Shown here piece after piece: positions 22,500 to 32,907 of a stretch of 64,000 nt of DNA (its first letter is position 1; each line of letters begins with the position of its first letter). The notes under the pieces are model-generated. The model was not told the origin of the DNA and did not search any database. It worked only from the letters and a program-made list of their open reading frames with translations. The DNA comes from Durusdinium trenchii (taxonomy: Eukaryota > Sar > Dinophyceae > Suessiales > Symbiodiniaceae). The stretch covers positions 391,704 through 455,703 of the forward strand of contig CAXAMN010026384.1 in the NCBI GenBank assembly GCA_963970005.1, read 5' to 3'. A program made the position numbers and the translations under genes.

Positions 22500-22663
22500 C
22501 GGTTCTTGGGCGCTGTTTTTTTGGTGGTTGTTTTGGTTCTGTTCTCTGTTGGTGCTTGGGGTTTCTTCTACTGCAACCTGAATTGTAACTCTCTCTTTAT
22601 TAGCATAAGATGACCTGTGCAACCTCTGCACACATGGCGGGCGTCTCCACCCGTGCAAAAAGA
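22500..22663 (+). promoter_or_regulatory. T/G-rich tract plus 3' splice-site-like module, copy 5
   Basis: TTTTTTGGTGGTTGTTTTGG tract, CTCTCTCTTTATTAG, then AAGATGACCTGTGCAACCTC, TGCACACAT and CCGTGCAAAAAG. It is followed 100 bp later by the LRR fragment of unit 4. Confidence 0.45.
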
Positions 22664-22754
22664 TGCTCAAGCGCAGTGCGACATTCCTGGCCATTGTGCT
22701 GGAGCAACGGGCATGATAAAAGGTTCCACGCGGACAAATAGTTTCAAGTCTGTC

Positions 22755-23150
22755 CCATTACTATGAGCTTGGAGCCCATGCCTGTGACAACTGCAAGCTG
22801 CTTACCCATGTAAACATTTCGGACACCAACATCGAAGAAATTCGGGAATTCACCTTTGTGCACTGTACCAGGCTCCAAGAAGTCAGTCTTCCATACACAG
22901 TACGCACCATCCATGTGAAAGCCTTTATGGACTGTGCTGCACTGCAAGAACTAGCCATCCCACCCTCACTGCACTACATCGCCAGTAGGGCATTTCTCGA
23001 TTGTACAGTCCTGAAGAGACTCAAGAGAATGCCAGCCAGGCCAAAGAACTACGTGGAGAGGGACGTATGCTGAAGAAAACGCATTTGCGCTCTGTCCTGC
23101 ATGGCGTTGGCCGCGTGGCTGCATATGATCCCAGACCTTGGATGCGTCCA
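22755..23150 (+). pseudogene. LRR fragment, unit 4
   Basis: Open for about 100 codons: DNCKLLTHVNISDTNIEEIR, FVHCTRLQEVSLPYTVRTIH, FMDCAALQELAIPPSLHYIA, FLDCTVLKRLKRMPARP. It then changes frame into TWRGTYAEENAFALCPAWR and the WLHMIPDLG tail. Four LRR_5 repeats and the C-terminus remain; the N-terminus is gone. It pairs with the remnant at 4884-4996 rather than with genes A or B. Confidence 0.68.
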
Positions 23151-23649
23151 CAAGAAACACGGCATCAACATCAGTCAACAAATTCGAGCAGACCTGCGAA
23201 CTCAACATCCACATACTATACATGATTCTAGGAGGTCTACAGTGCCAGATGCAGCGGTTCCACTCGTACACCATAGCACAGCCTGTGTAGTCCTTCTAGA
23301 TTGTGCATTCCTAAGTCTTTTCATGAGAAAGTTCCCATGGCACGCGCAGCCTCTTGCGATCGCACACCACTAATGTGACTCATGAGGAAATTAGGCCACG
23401 CAAAAGGGAGAGGACGTCACCTGATCAGGCTGCTTTGGACCTTTTGAACAGCCTTGGGTAGCGATGGCCCGTCGGGTTGTGCAGGACTCTAAACAAGCTG
23501 ATGCTTCGCAAAGCAGAACGGCGCCCAGCATAAAATGCTCAGCATCCATATGCGCCTGCCTCCGCTGACCATGCTAACAGAAGGAAAGATGGTCGTTTTG
23601 AGGTAAAAGTGGCCTCTGTCCAATGTGCCCATTTTGTTGTACGCTGCTA

Positions 23650-24552
23650 GTGAGCTGGCCCGGTGGCGAGCCTTAGCTCCTGACCAGTGTTAGCACGCGA
23701 CGGTAGCTGATTGGCGCCTGGGTGAGAGCCTTAGCTCCTCGCCTGGGAAGGGTCCGTACTCTGCCAACCTTGTACAAAGCGGACACATAGCACCAAGCTA
23801 GCCTTTCACGTTTCACAATGTTTCACAAGGGCCGTGCATGAACGTCGACTCTGTCTTTCCTTGATTGCATCTCGCGCACCCCTCGCTCCTGTAGGCTTTG
23901 CTGTTAAGGAGCTTGCTGGATATGTGTGCGACCCCTCCCCCTGTTGAGGGAGGTTTCGTCTTGCCCTTGCTGGCGCACGTGGCAATGCCCTGCAATGGCG
24001 CACGCCCACCACAGGCCACAGTCTCCCCTGGCTTTGCAATTGTTTGCATTGATTGTGACCAGCTGCTGACTGTTTTCCAAGACCAGAAATGCATTGCGCT
24101 CGAGCAATTTCAAGGCAACACGCGTTCACAGGGAACCATCACGCACGACACTCCAGTCGGATTGCTGAATTGAGATCCTGCCCTTCCTATGCGGGAGTTG
24201 GAGTGCTTCTGGTGCACTCCAGTGGCTTGCGCCTGTGTGCAGGCTGGTCCGAACTAGGCCTGATTACACCAAGCCACTCAACAGGCATTAACAGCAGACT
24301 ATTTCGAGAATTCGAGGCCCGTGTAGCTAAGTCCAGTCGATTTATATTTCACCTTGTCTCACCCTTATGTACAGATTGAAACTCTGAAAGTGTTTGTTTG
24401 GGGGCTTCTTGTTGTGTTGGTTTTTTTGTTTGTTTTTTGGGTTTTGTTGCTGTTTTCTGGTTTTGTTTCTCCCTCTCACTACTTACAGAATTTCCACTTT
24501 TAGAATGATGACCTGTGCATACCGCACACACGGCGTCCATACTCGTGCAAAC
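23650..24552 (+). repeat. Spacer modules of a gene-less unit 5
   Basis: 23650-23840 repeats the 5190-5395 spacer. 23880-24080 is a hairpin module (CCCCTCCCCC, loop, GAGGGAGG at 23931-23952). 24390-24552 is the T/G-rich acceptor module (GTTTTTTGGGTTTTGTTGCT tract, ACTTACAG, GATGACCTGTGCATACCGCA, CTCGTGCAAAC). No LRR coding sequence follows, so the array ends here as spacer only. Confidence 0.5.
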
Positions 24553-24599
24553 TAGACGACGAGTGGCCCGAAAGCATTTTTCATCACGTAGGAAGTCAG

Positions 24600-25100
24600 A
24601 GTGCGAGTTATCTGTTAAGTGTGCAGTGTGAAGTGTTAAGTCGAGTGAGTTGAGGTAGTGTGTGGGTTTCTGTGTGTGTATCTATATCCATGTGTATATG
24701 AGTCTGCGTATGTGTGTGTGTTCCGGCGGCCAAGCGGTGACAGCCCAGCTCATCGTCATGAGCATTTGAGCTGCTGGTAGGGGGAGAAGCGCACGGCGCC
24801 AGGAAAAGTTCACGGAAAAAAACGAGCCGGAATGAAGACAGAAAAGCGCCGAGGCAGGTACGCAACAAGTGTGTCAAAGCAGTGACCTGTCAGAGGAGAT
24901 GTGTCCAGTGATGTACGATCAGAGGTAACGTTTCCTTCACTCCAGGACACTAGCTTGTCCAGGATGTAGTCAACCAACCACTATGCTTGTCATTGATTAA
25001 ATGACTGTGTCCAAGAAAAACGTGACAAAGTAGCATGAGGTGACACACAGCAGGCACTGTAGATGTTTAGCGTACTCTCGCTGTTCAGCTCGCGACCAGT
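24600..25100. other. No gene seen; (TG)n-rich stretch
   Basis: Mostly non-coding. 24640-24722 is TG/TA-rich (GTGTGTG with interspersed ATAT). Nothing else recognised. Confidence 0.45.
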
Positions 25101-25109
25101 ATTAGAGTG

Positions 25110-25975
25110 AACGAAGTAGCGCGGCTCCACAGCTACTCCGCGCACTACAAAGTCGCTACTTCTCAGCTTCCAGCTCCACAGATTGCTCCGCGTACTAAAG
25201 TTGTACTACAAAGTCGCCAGTTCTCAGCTTCCAGCTCCCCAGCTACTCTGCGAACTACAATTGTACTACAAAGTCGCCAGTTCTCATCTTCCAGCTCCCC
25301 AACTAGTCCTACTAGTCCGCGCACTAAAGTTGTACTACAAAGTCACCAGTTCTCATCTTGCACCTCGCCAGATACTCCGCGTACTAAAGTTGTACTACCA
25401 AGTCACCAGTTCTAATCTTCCAGCTCCCCAGCTACTCCGCGTACTAAAGTTGTACTACAAAGTCGCCAGTTCTCAGCTTCCAGCTCCACAGCTACTCCGG
25501 GTATTCAAGTTGTACTACAAAGTCGCCACTTCTCAGCTTCCAGCTCCACAGATTGCTCCGCGTACTCAAGTTGCACTACAAAGTCGCCAGCTCTCAGCTT
25601 CCAGCTCCCCAGCTACTCCGCGTACTACAATTGTACTACAAAGTCGCCAGTTCTCATCTTCCAGCTCCCCAACTAGTCCGTGTACTGAAGTTGTACTACA
25701 CAGTCACCAGTTCTCATCTTCCACTTCGCCAGATACTCCGCGTACTAAAGTTGTACTACAAAGTCGCCAGTCCTCATCTTCCCACTCCCCAGCTACTACT
25801 CCGCGCACTAACGTTGTACTACCAAGTCGCCAGAGTGAGTGAGTCAGTGAGTGAGTGAGTGAGTGAGTTCCCCAGCTACTCCGCGTACTAAAGTTGTACT
25901 ACGAAGTCGCCAGCTTTCTCAGCTTCCAGCTCCACAGATTGCTCCGCGTACTAAAGTTGTACTAGCAAGGCACAA
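25110..25975 (+). repeat. 60-bp minisatellite array, about 14 units
   Basis: The unit is about 60 bp: CTACTCCGCGTACTAAAGTT, GTACTACAAAGTCGCCAGTT, CTCAGCTTCCAGCTCCCCAG. Because 60 is a multiple of three, two plus-strand frames stay open for 100-219 codons (repeating LRVLKLYYKVASSQLPAPQL or TPRTKVVLQSRQFSSSSS). I regard these frames as by-products. The array is interrupted by a (GAGT)n stretch at 25832-25868. Confidence 0.85.
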
Positions 25976-26410
25976 TCTCCGCAGAGGTTTGCACGCGCAC
26001 CGGACAAATCGCACTCTCGCCTGCGTCTCGCGCACTCGACACGCGCGATCTCCGCAGAGGGTTGCGCGCGCGCCGAACAAGTCGCACTCTCGCCTGCACT
26101 TGGCGCACTCGACACGCACGATCTCCGCAGAGGGTTACGCGCGCACCGCGCAAATCGCACTCTCGCCTGCATTTCGCGCACTCGACGCGCGCGATCTCCG
26201 CAGAAGGTTGCGCGCGCCGGACGAATCGCACTCTCGCCTGCATTTCGCGCACTGGACACGCACGATCTCCGCAGAGGGTTGTGCGCGCACCGGACGAGCG
26301 GCACTCTCGCCTGCATTTGGCGCACTCGANNNNNNNNNNGCGCGCACCGGACGAGCGGCACTCTCGCCTGCATTTGGCGCACTCGACACGCACGATCTCC
26401 GCAGAGGGTT
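25975..26410 (+). repeat. 73-bp minisatellite array with internal gap
   Basis: Units start at ATCTCCGCAGAG at about 25975, 26048, 26121, 26194, 26265 and 26395, so the period is 73 bp (one 71). Each contains GCACTCTCGCCTGCAT and GCGCACTCGACACGC. It is very CG-rich compared with its neighbours. Confidence 0.85.
26330..26339. other. Assembly gap (10 N)
   Basis: Ten N bases inside the 73-bp array; the true number of units is unknown. Confidence 0.95.
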
Positions 26411-26504
26411 CCATTTTCGGCTGATGCTTTTCGTCCCACCCTCCGCCTGTAAGAGAGAATTTCTAAAGAGGGGAAATGTTTTTATTAGGACATCTCCCGT
26501 GCTC

Positions 26505-26700
26505 ACACTTGCCTACTCATTACATGCTTTGCCTACTCATGCATACTCATTACATGCTTGCATACTCATTGCATGCATACTCATTGCATGCTTGCGTACT
26601 CATCATTGCACTTGCATCATTACACTTACATACTTACATACTTACATACTTACATACTTACACTTGCATACTTTGACACTTGCATACTTTGCACTTGGGT
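26505..26700 (+). repeat. Simple repeat, CATACTCATTGCATGCTT / ACTTACAT type
   Basis: Tandem 'catactcattgcatgc' words followed by (ACTTACAT)n at about 26625-26665. The region is low complexity; the open frames (MHTHCM, LTYLHTYILT) are by-products. Confidence 0.7.
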
Positions 26701-26749
26701 GCTTTCGCTCTTCCACTTACACTGGGGTACGTATACCGTTCATGTTGTA

Positions 26750-27290
26750 GTGCAAGTGTGGTAGAAGTGTCAGTGTGTAAGTGTCGAAGTGTCAGTGTTC
26801 AAGGGATTTTCCGGAAGAACCCTTCGCAATGCTTTCGGGAAAAAACAGAACAGACGCTGACGTCGGGCCGGGTCAACTTGCTCATGGCCAATGGGAAGTG
26901 TAGTATTGGCAGCAACCGAGACCTCAGCAGCTTGCAAGGCAGTAGCCATGGTAGCAACAGGCACCAAACAAGACCCTTGTTGCTCCGGCCACGTTTGCAA
27001 TAGGTTGCGCCACCAGCTCCACACGATGGCACGACAATGTAAAGAGAAGGGGGTGGAGACAGGACAAGTTTCGCGAGCCAGGGTAATGCGCCGCCTCAGG
27101 GAGTGTAATGCCGCTTGCCGAGAGCATTCCTGTGAGTCAGTAATGGAAGTGGTAGGTTCAAGAACGACTTGAGAAGGAATGGTCTGGTTTTTTCAGACAG
27201 CGGACGGAGTCTGGGTTTCATCTTAAGGCGCGCCGTAACCACTTTGTGGTGACAAGTGGCAACACGATATCTCCCATTGATGCGGACATG
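26750..27290. other. No gene seen
   Basis: Short open frames on both strands, none with a recognisable domain or splice signals. Confidence 0.4.
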
Positions 27291-27296
27291 CCCGCA

Positions 27297-27530
27297 TCAA
27301 TGCGTAGTATCCAAGAAGAGACTGGGAACAAGAAATCTGTCAAGTGCAGATTCCTGACCTTGATAACTATAGGTGGGATAATCTGGGTCAATATCAGTCA
27401 AACCTAATTGAGCAAGAAAATCATCCCACAGTTGGAAATGATGTTGATCACAGCGATTGAAGTCACCACCGATAAAAATTGGGTGATCCTCAAGGGAGGT
27501 GACTGAGTGTAGCACTCGTTTAGCAAATGT
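27297..27530 (-). pseudogene. LINE endonuclease (EEP family) fragment
   Basis: On the minus strand the frame ending at 27297 contains HPIFIGGDFNRCD and, about 30 residues later, DPDYPTYSYQGQESALDRFL. GGDFN and the later (S-x-LDR-hh) element are the catalytic signatures of the endonuclease/exonuclease/phosphatase domain of non-LTR retrotransposons (target-site nicking). Only the C-terminal third of that domain is present and no reverse transcriptase follows within the window, so it is a dead fragment. Confidence 0.62.
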
Positions 27531-27584
27531 TTTTGTGCTTTGTGGTGGTAGCATCTGTTCGTGCACTTTACCGCCGGAGCGTTT

Positions 27585-27953
27585 GGCCAAAGCCGGGCGC
27601 TGCCTAACACTTGAACAGGAGTTTGCTCGTGTGCAGGAACAATGGGCTGCATTTGCTGATTTGCAGTTGTTGAATTTGGACCAGATCATGATCGTCGTGA
27701 CGTGTTTGCCGCAAGAGATACATCGTCGTTTGGCGTTTTACAGGAAGTCACCACCTTGAAAGAGTTGATTGAGTCATTGAGGGTTTATGAGGGGCAAATT
27801 CAGGCAAATCAGTTCATATGGAAAAAAATGTTGGGCAAAATCACTCAAGCGCACCGAAGGGGACCAAGGGACCAGGTAAAGGTAAGGACAAGTCGAAACG
27901 AAAGGGACGGGCAAAGAAAGAATGACAGAAAGAACCCAATTTCCACACCGTGA
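27585..27953 (+). pseudogene. Retroelement gag-like fragment
   Basis: Two overlapping frames read LTLEQEFARVQEQWAAFADL, DQIMIVVTCLPQEIHRRLAF and, after a frame change near 27735, TTLKELIESLRVYEGQIQAN, ending in a lysine-rich tail. The 'hhxxLP..hxxxL....LTLxELhxxL..hE' layout is typical of copia-type gag C-termini. It lies opposite in strand to its neighbours and overlaps none, so it looks like a separate insertion. Confidence 0.4.
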
Positions 27954-27959
27954 TGGTGT

Positions 27960-28570
27960 AGAACCATGTCAAGAGGACGCAAAGCGGTGTGTTTCTTAGA
28001 GAACCATGACGAAAGTGCGGCCTCCGTATTGAGACAACCTGATTCCGAATCACCTCGGAAATCATTTTGAGAAGAAGTTGCGCGCCCCGGTCATAGAGCT
28101 TGAGTTTCTGGGCCGCGTCCTGGGTTGGGCTCCACCAAGGCCGTGCCCGAACGCTAAGGACAATTGTGTAAGGCATCACGAACCCAAACCAGTCTCCCAA
28201 CTTCCAGGCGTCGCTATCTGCTGCCAAGATTGGTAGCTCGATGCACTTCGACTCCATGCGCTCATAGCCCTCCTCATTGACCTCCTGAGGCGTGGCAATG
28301 TTGAATTCCGGCGTTTTGTGCTCATCCATGGCCTTGTCCGCGAAGAGCTGCTTCCCGAGCGTTGGATCTAGAGGCGGTGGTGGAGGTGAAGGCCCGTTTG
28401 GCTCACTGTACTGACTTTGCCGGTGTTTGCCAACATCTCCGCTTTCACGTCCTGCTCCGCCAACATCCTCCTCAATTCCGTCACTTCACGTTCAATCCGA
28501 TCATCGCGATCTTGAATTTGACACCAATCAAGAAGTCCTCGTGGACTTGTCCTGACACAACTGACTACAC
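27960..28570 (-). pseudogene. Retroelement gag N-terminal fragment
   Basis: Minus strand: a helical stretch with DDRIEREVTELRRMLAEQDV near 28500, a proline run near 28370, then MDEHKTPEFNIATPQEVNEE, LPILAADSDAWKLGDWFGFV and SVRARPWWSPTQDAAQKLKL. The coiled coil followed by a G-D-W ... (W)W segment resembles the gag proteins of dinoflagellate copia-like elements. Frame changes and no downstream domains on this strand make it a decayed copy. Confidence 0.45.
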
Positions 28571-28649
28571 AACTGTTGAGGTACTACCAAAAGATCAAGT
28601 TGGCCTGGATGCCGCCACCCAGAGACCTTTTTCCACCGGATCATAGGCT

Positions 28650-30240
28650 TGCAATGACGATTCGGGGTCCTGATAGAGGCCCCTCCGAAACTTGTGTTCC
28701 ATTGGGCGTGTACCAGCTTGCAGATTACCCTGTCGAGGAGTGACTGGTTGTGTCTCCCCTTCCACCCAAGACTTTCAGGAAGAAGTTCTCTTCAGTTCTT
28801 CATAGTTCTTCTATATGTCCCTTGGGTCTTTCTTCCGAGACTCTCTTCAGAACTTCAGTTCACTCACTGCAAAAAATTCTTTTCTTAGTTGCCTGTTCGT
28901 CTCCATGATGTAGGCCACAAGGTGCCTCTCCATGTCCCGGTCCATGAAGTATGCATGTCATGTCAAAACCCTAGTCCAAGGTTCTCGTGTGAACATTCCT
29001 GCTCAGACGCAAGTTTCGTAGCCTCTGTTGTAAGAGCTTCTGAGAACTGCATTTTTATTTTAAACTGAAAACTCCAAGTGGTTTGGCTTCAATCGCGTTC
29101 TGTTGCTTCCAAGCTGTGGGAAAAGCGAAAGGCGGTTGCTGCGCATTTCGGTGTTTTTCCTCTCTTAGCTCTTGTCATGCAACCTCACAACCGGGTGACC
29201 ACCCGCAGCAGCAGTACCAGCCACAGCTTCAGCAGCAACTGAGCCCAAACAACAACTGCTCCGCATGACCACGAACAGTTTTGCAGACTTGCCGCCCCTG
29301 GTGGTTCCAACATGGGCTTAACGTAGCAAATAGGGTTCGTGGGGTGATTGCTGGCGGATGGGTGTATGCAATGTTTCGACATTCACGTCATGTTGGCTCT
29401 TCAGCATAGCCTCATGTTTCGTTGCGTTCGCAAGTCACTGTTTCACGCCGAATTCTGCAACATGTGGTCAGATTGTCAATGAACCCGCTTCTGGATATTG
29501 GCGATGCCACTTTTTATCGCAGATTCATTCTCTCCATCCACCTCCGTTGGCTCGACAGTTGATAGTTCTCATGCCAGCGTGCTCCTCTGATGGGACATCA
29601 TTTGCTTGTGGCGTGTGTGGATGAGCCAGGCGCAAATATTTTTCTTTCTGGTGATTGCATTTGCAGCGAAAAGCCGTGTATATATGCATTGCACACCAAG
29701 GGATTCAGAGCGAACCTTGCCAATGTTCAGTGTTCAATCGCTTGCCCAGGCAGCTTCTGATGATCCCGGCTCGAAGTTTTCACCTCATTGGATATCGTGT
29801 GAGTTTCCATTTCGAACTGGTAATGTTTCCCCAGGTTCCCACCGACAGGGGGACGGAAGTGACTTCAAAAATGGTCTCAGGACATTAGCTCCAATGCACT
29901 TCTTGATTTCAGAGTCACAACAATCAATTTTGAATAGCATTAGTTTGATTTTTATTTGTGATAATCAACCACTTTGTACAGGAAGAACGTGGGGCTTGAT
30001 TTGGGGTTTGGCCCTTGATGCAGTGTATTGTATTGAATGGTTCTCTTGTTATTTTTTGCCAAGTTAATAAGGAGGCGGCTTTTGGTCGTTCTCAAGACGC
30101 GTCTCACTCAGTGACGTGACGCGTTTGCGCAAGCAAGAACCTTTGCAGTTTGTGCTCCAGGGCCAAAGTTGAGGAGACACAGGAGACCTTGTTGGACATG
30201 TGCATGATGGTTTATTGTTAATTAATATTTGGATGTGGAC
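28650..30240. other. No supported gene
   Basis: Moderately AT-rich sequence. A plus-strand frame at 29606-30067 (153 codons) has no recognisable domain or repeat support and I do not call it. A possible acceptor (GATTGCATTTGCAG) precedes 29668. Confidence 0.4.
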
Positions 30241-30572
30241 ATTTCACCCATCAACTCTTTGCTGGATGAGACGCAGGCAGTGCGAGTGGTTGATCATGGA
30301 GAACAGCAAAAAGAGGCTTGGAATGTTCGCACGGATGTTTAGCATATGAGCCATACCAACTCGCAGGAAGTTTTCATTCTCTGCAATATCCTCCCTGAAA
30401 TAGTCATGGAAGTCGAAAACCACCTGTTTGTAGAAGAAAATTGTCATCCAAGGGACCATTTTTCCACTTCCATTTGGAATGAACGGATGTTTGATTTCAA
30501 TCTGCAAAGCCTTTGAGTTCAAGCTGCAAAATGGAAGTTTGAGTTTGTGGATCACTAAAGGCATTGAGACGC

Positions 30573-30744
30573 CTCTTCGATGCTCAAGTCCTTCTTCAGT
30601 CATATGAGGCGTTGCAAGTGCAAATTAACAGCAAATTGATTAATGCAAATTCAGAATGGCGTCAATGCAATTTTTCGCAGGAGCAACTGCAATCCAGGGA
30701 TGAGCAGCTGCAGAGCATAATGGCATGTGTGAAGAAGGTGCAAT
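30573..30744 (+). CDS. Candidate coiled-coil exon
   Basis: Open on the plus strand with heptad-like composition: LFDAQVLLQSYEALQVQINS, SEWRQCNFSQEQLQSRDEQL, QSIMACVKKVQ, then TAA. It could be an exon of the coiled-coil gene further right (34.1 kb). Splice sites are not clear. Confidence 0.3.
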
Positions 30745-30749
30745 AAGAT

Positions 30750-32370
30750 AAGGACATGCTTTGGATATCATAATATTGAATAAAACTGAAACAATGAAGA
30801 GGTGCGAGCAAAGACCAGCTGTCCACAGGCAATCCGTCAATCAAATGGAGATTACTTGCGAGATTCAATGCTGATAAAGTCACTGGCTGAGTCGTCAAAT
30901 CGTTTGTGATTCAGACGAACTTCCAAGCGTTTGATACAAAGGTCCATGGGCCTTTGTGAAGAAGAACTGCAGGTCATAGCCGAGTTCAATTGAACATGGA
31001 TTAGTTTGATTTGCTGTGCAGGAGGAGGGCATCTTAACAAGTGAGGGACACCTTGGAAAGATGGGACGCTTCGAGGCCGCAGTCGACTGGCGGAGCGTTT
31101 TCCTGAAAATCTAGGACTATTTCCGCCATACTTCTTTGAAGAAGCCTCACAGCGCCTCGATTGTTTCCGGGCGGGTAGTCCAAGGGGTAGTGGCAAGTCT
31201 GCTCGAAGTTACTCTAAAGTCGGGCAAAATCGCAGATTGAAAGGGAGCTACCAGTAGCGTCCTTGCTTTGCTCCTAGTAGCGTCCTTGCTCCTAGTAGCG
31301 ATGCCCTTTTCTCCTAGTAGCGTCCTTGTTCCTAGTAGCAAGGCCAGGAGTTACTAGTAGTGTCCTTGCTCCTAGTAGTGATGCCCTTGGTTACTAGGTT
31401 TCCCCAAAAGTCACCAAAGGGTTTTCTGCCTCCTGAGTATATACTTAGAAGCTCTCCGCACAGCCTAACCCCCCTTCTTCAGCCTCAAAAATAGAAAGAG
31501 CTTTGTGCTTTGGTCCAGTCTACCAGGGAATCCCCCACTGCCCAAGAAAATGTCAGATGGACTGTTCAGTCGTAACCAAAACAAAGAGAGGGTCGGAGAG
31601 GGCAGCTGGGCAGCTGCTTCGAATTCTCTGACTGTTGCTGCAAGCAGCATGAGGACGGCGAGGTGCATGAATTCTTTCCGCAGGTGAAACTTTGCTCTTC
31701 AAGAACCTAAGAACCTCCTTCTTCTTTCGTTTCCCGCAACAAGTGGCTCTGAGGCCTTTCCAGATCAAAGTTTTGAGACCGCAAAGTGGGAAGAGCAGCA
31801 AGATCGTGAGAGGAAAGCCCGTGAGATTCAAGAGGCCAATGAACCAGGTGAAAGACCACATTTCTTCCAGAGGGTGCAAAGATGCCCACAAAGAAGGTCC
31901 TTCTATCATGTCGCATTCGCACAGTTGCCTGCCTAGTTCTAGCGATCTATATTTGTATAGATTTGTTTTACCATGTTGCTCGGGCTCCTCACAGAGTATT
32001 TGCAGCAAAGATCAAGGCCGTTGGTTGATGCATTTGTTTCTTTCACTTGATGCCTTTTGCCCGTTCTGTGTCAAGACACAATATATTTATGCAAATGGGC
32101 TGCCAATGCTAGCTTGTTTAGCAGAACAGGTTGAAGGGGTTACAAACATTTAAGTGATTTGTTTAGGTGGAGAAGTGACACCGGAAGATTTGAATCTGGT
32201 TTCAGGTGACTGGGAGCTTGTCACCTGCAAGCCCCCACTGTGTCCTAGCTGAATTTCTCAAAGCCTATGGTTACTAGTGCTTCTTGCTAGTAGTAGTGGC
32301 CTCCAACCTAGTATATAGCTTCTTGTTCCTAGTGGCAATGCCAAAGCTACTAGTAGCTTCTTGTGTTTTA
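30750..32370. other. Mostly non-coding; CTAGTAG minisatellite
   Basis: No supported exon. 31250-31400 is a minisatellite of ~20-bp units (CTAGTAGCGTCCTTGCTC), with more diverged units at 32265-32365. Confidence 0.5.
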
Positions 32371-32392
32371 GTTTTCATTGCTTGTGCGCAGA

Positions 32393-32907
32393 TGAATATC
32401 ACGAGCGTGAACTGCACTGGTACAAGATTCCTTATTGGCTAAAGTGCGATGAGGAGACGAGGCCGTTGGCATGGCTGTTTTTTGGCTTTTTGGGATGGCA
32501 CTTTTCAGAGTTGGCAGGGCAATGATCCAAAACGTGAAGCAGCACTTTCTCGACGACATGAATGCTAAGGTGCAGCGACATGAAAGAGTTTCGTTTCTTT
32601 TTTTTTTTTCGTTTTTGCAGAACAAGATTCGCAGAGTTCGTAGGGGCACTTCGACCACAATGCATTTCAAGAGCACTTGTGGCAGGCACGTTTGTTTTGT
32701 TGCAGTGTTGTGCAAAGATGTCTTCGTGCAGCCAGTGAAACGCTTGCTGCGCACGTGTGCCATGCCCAGTGTGGACTCCAAGTTGCGCAGAGATGGGCGG
32801 GTGTGCCCAATCAAGAGCTCATCAAGCAGGCAGAGGCGCTTTTGCCAAGTGATGGGAATCTGGGACTTTGGATGTGCTTTGAACACTTTTTGCGACTTCT
32901 AAAGTTG
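32393..32907 (+). CDS. Candidate exons of a plus-strand gene
   Basis: Three coding-like stretches. After CTTGTGCGCAG (32392) comes EYHERELHWYKIPYWLKC. After TTTTCAG (about 32510) comes RVGRAMIQNVKQHFLDDMNA. After TTTGTTGCAG (32705) comes VVQRCLRAASETLAAHVCHA and QELIKQAEALLPSDGNLGLW, up to a GTGTGG donor at 32908. The last is the most convincing (67 codons, helical). The phases do not all join, so at least one boundary is wrong. Product unknown. Confidence 0.4.

Noticed and set aside
25107-25858. 219-codon ORF with 20-residue repeats
   Set aside because: The 60-bp unit is divisible by three, so two overlapping frames are open by arithmetic; no flanking coding sequence supports either.
30244-30603. 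119-codon minus-strand ORF with IFFYKQVVFDFHDYFREDIA
   Set aside because: Protein-like, but no domain, repeat or splice support was found and it overlaps a plus-strand coiled-coil candidate at its right end.
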